A DNA stretch of 64,000 bases from positions 1-64,000 of the forward strand of contig NZ_FCON02000032.1 in NCBI RefSeq assembly GCF_001544535.1. Direction: 5' to 3'. Below the pieces are notes generated by a model. That model saw nothing but the letters and a program-made list of their open reading frames with translations. It did no database searches and was not told the origin of the DNA. The stretch is from Caballeronia choica. GTDB lineage: Bacteria > Pseudomonadota > Gammaproteobacteria > Burkholderiales > Burkholderiaceae. This document shows positions 63,534 to 64,000 of this stretch, one piece after another (the first letter of the stretch is position 1; every line of letters begins with the position of its first letter). The translations under genes and the position numbers were made by a program.

Positions 63534-64000
63534 ATGAGAAAGACGTACATTGCCTTCCTACTCCTCGGAATCTTCTGGGGGTCGAATTTCATCTACATGA
63601 AGTGGGCGGGCGAATTCATCAGCGCTGGTCAGATTTCTCTGCTTCGAGTCTTCTTCGCTTTCGTTGTGGTCTTAGCTTTGGCCTGGCAAAAGAAGGTCCT
63701 TAGCTTCGAGCAGATTCGTTATGCGCACCACTTTGCGGTTTTGGCAGCTCTGGCGACTGCTTTCACCTATTTTTCGATGGCAAGGGGTACGTCATTACTT
63801 CCCTCGGGCATCGCGGGTGTACTGGGTGCCACACCGCCTCTTTTCACTGCGTTAGCCGCCCATGTCTTCCTTCGACAGGAAAGGATGAACGGGCTGATGG
63901 TGCTCGGTGTCGGCTTGGGCCTGGCCGGCATTACACTCATTTCGCGGCCGTGTAGCTTGGCAAGTGCAGGCGGCTCATTGGATATGCAGGGTGTTGCGTG
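63534..64000 (+). CDS. EamA/DMT-family transporter, 5' part
   Basis: The gene runs off the right edge; 155 codons are visible. It starts RKTYIAFLLLGIFWGSNFIY and contains hydrophobic helices including RVFFAFVVVLALAW, LLPSGIAGVLGATPPLFTALAAH and VLGVGLGLAGITLIS, the tandem helix pattern of EamA (drug/metabolite transporter) proteins. GGAG lies nine bases before the ATG at 63534. It is probably an inner-membrane exporter of about 300 residues when complete; substrate unknown. Confidence 0.8.
   Translation, partial: MRKTYIAFLLLGIFWGSNFIYMKWAGEFISAGQISLLRVFFAFVVVLALAWQKKVLSFEQIRYAHHFAVLAALATAFTYFSMARGTSLLPSGIAGVLGATPPLFTALAAHVFLRQERMNGLMVLGVGLGLAGITLISRPCSLASAGGSLDMQGVA

Noticed and set aside
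1-64000. CRISPR arrays, tRNA or rRNA genes
   Set aside because: No regularly spaced repeats beyond two-copy ones and no recognisable tRNA cloverleaf or rRNA sequence were seen by eye; a covariance-model scan was not possible.

Overview
The window looks like an accessory region of a Burkholderiales genome (Paraburkholderia, Caballeronia or Burkholderia type), probably from a second replicon or genomic island. The grounds are high G+C codon use, a DUF2934 protein, betaproteobacterial ars and cus genes, and a KfrA-like plasmid-gene fragment at the left edge. No rRNA, tRNA, CRISPR array or intact transposase was seen.

Region 1 (about 1-5 kb) holds debris and orphan genes: a pair of 23-bp-spaced repeats, a KfrA N-terminal fragment, three unrecognised proteins and an orphan excisionase/antitoxin-like HTH protein.

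Region 2 (about 5-19.4 kb) resembles a defence island. It contains a 929-aa UvrD-type helicase with an embedded nuclease-like insert and a topoisomerase zinc ribbon, translationally coupled to a DNA-glycosylase-like gene. It also holds a 470-aa protein with a PD-(D/E)XK signature, a SIR2 protein, an unknown protein paired with an XRE-ImmA protein, a TIR protein, a DUF2971 protein and a DUF4041/T5orf172 protein. The glycosylase-like, SIR2 and TIR genes each need one single-base deletion to be undone to restore a full-length frame.

Region 3 (19.8-26.3 kb) is an arsenic island. One leftward unit carries an unknown 233-aa gene, an MFS gene and arsN2. A rightward unit carries arsH, arsR and arsI, with arsH and arsI frameshifted. 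A second arsR diverges from an arsC-acr3 unit. Related TCCA-N6-TGGA palindromes precede arsH and arsC.

Region 4 (26.4-41.3 kb) is a leftward copper/silver unit followed by a cadmium/zinc/lead unit. The copper part comprises cusC-cusB-cusA-cusF, dsbD, several small secreted or membrane proteins, a PII-like protein and cueR. The second part is a CPC-type P-type ATPase divergent from a CadR/PbrR regulator. Both metal regulators have recognisable MerR-type operators inside 19-bp promoter spacers.

Region 5 (42.8-64 kb) appears to be a catabolic island for an onium or betaine compound. It has a DMSP-lyase-like cupin, a ProVWX importer, GlyA, a DHDPS-family lyase, a DAO-type FAD oxidase, a PuuC-like aldehyde dehydrogenase and three regulators. 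A leftward operon follows: flavin/[2Fe-2S] reductase, DddP-like M24 protein and glutathione-independent formaldehyde dehydrogenase. A Rieske N-demethylase-type oxygenase diverges from it. The cupin gene, the reductase operon and the Rieske gene share an almost identical 42-bp element placed the same way on a TTGAC[A/G]-N17-[A/G]A[T/C]ACT promoter, so they look like one regulon. A proline-racemase fragment and the start of an EamA transporter close the window.
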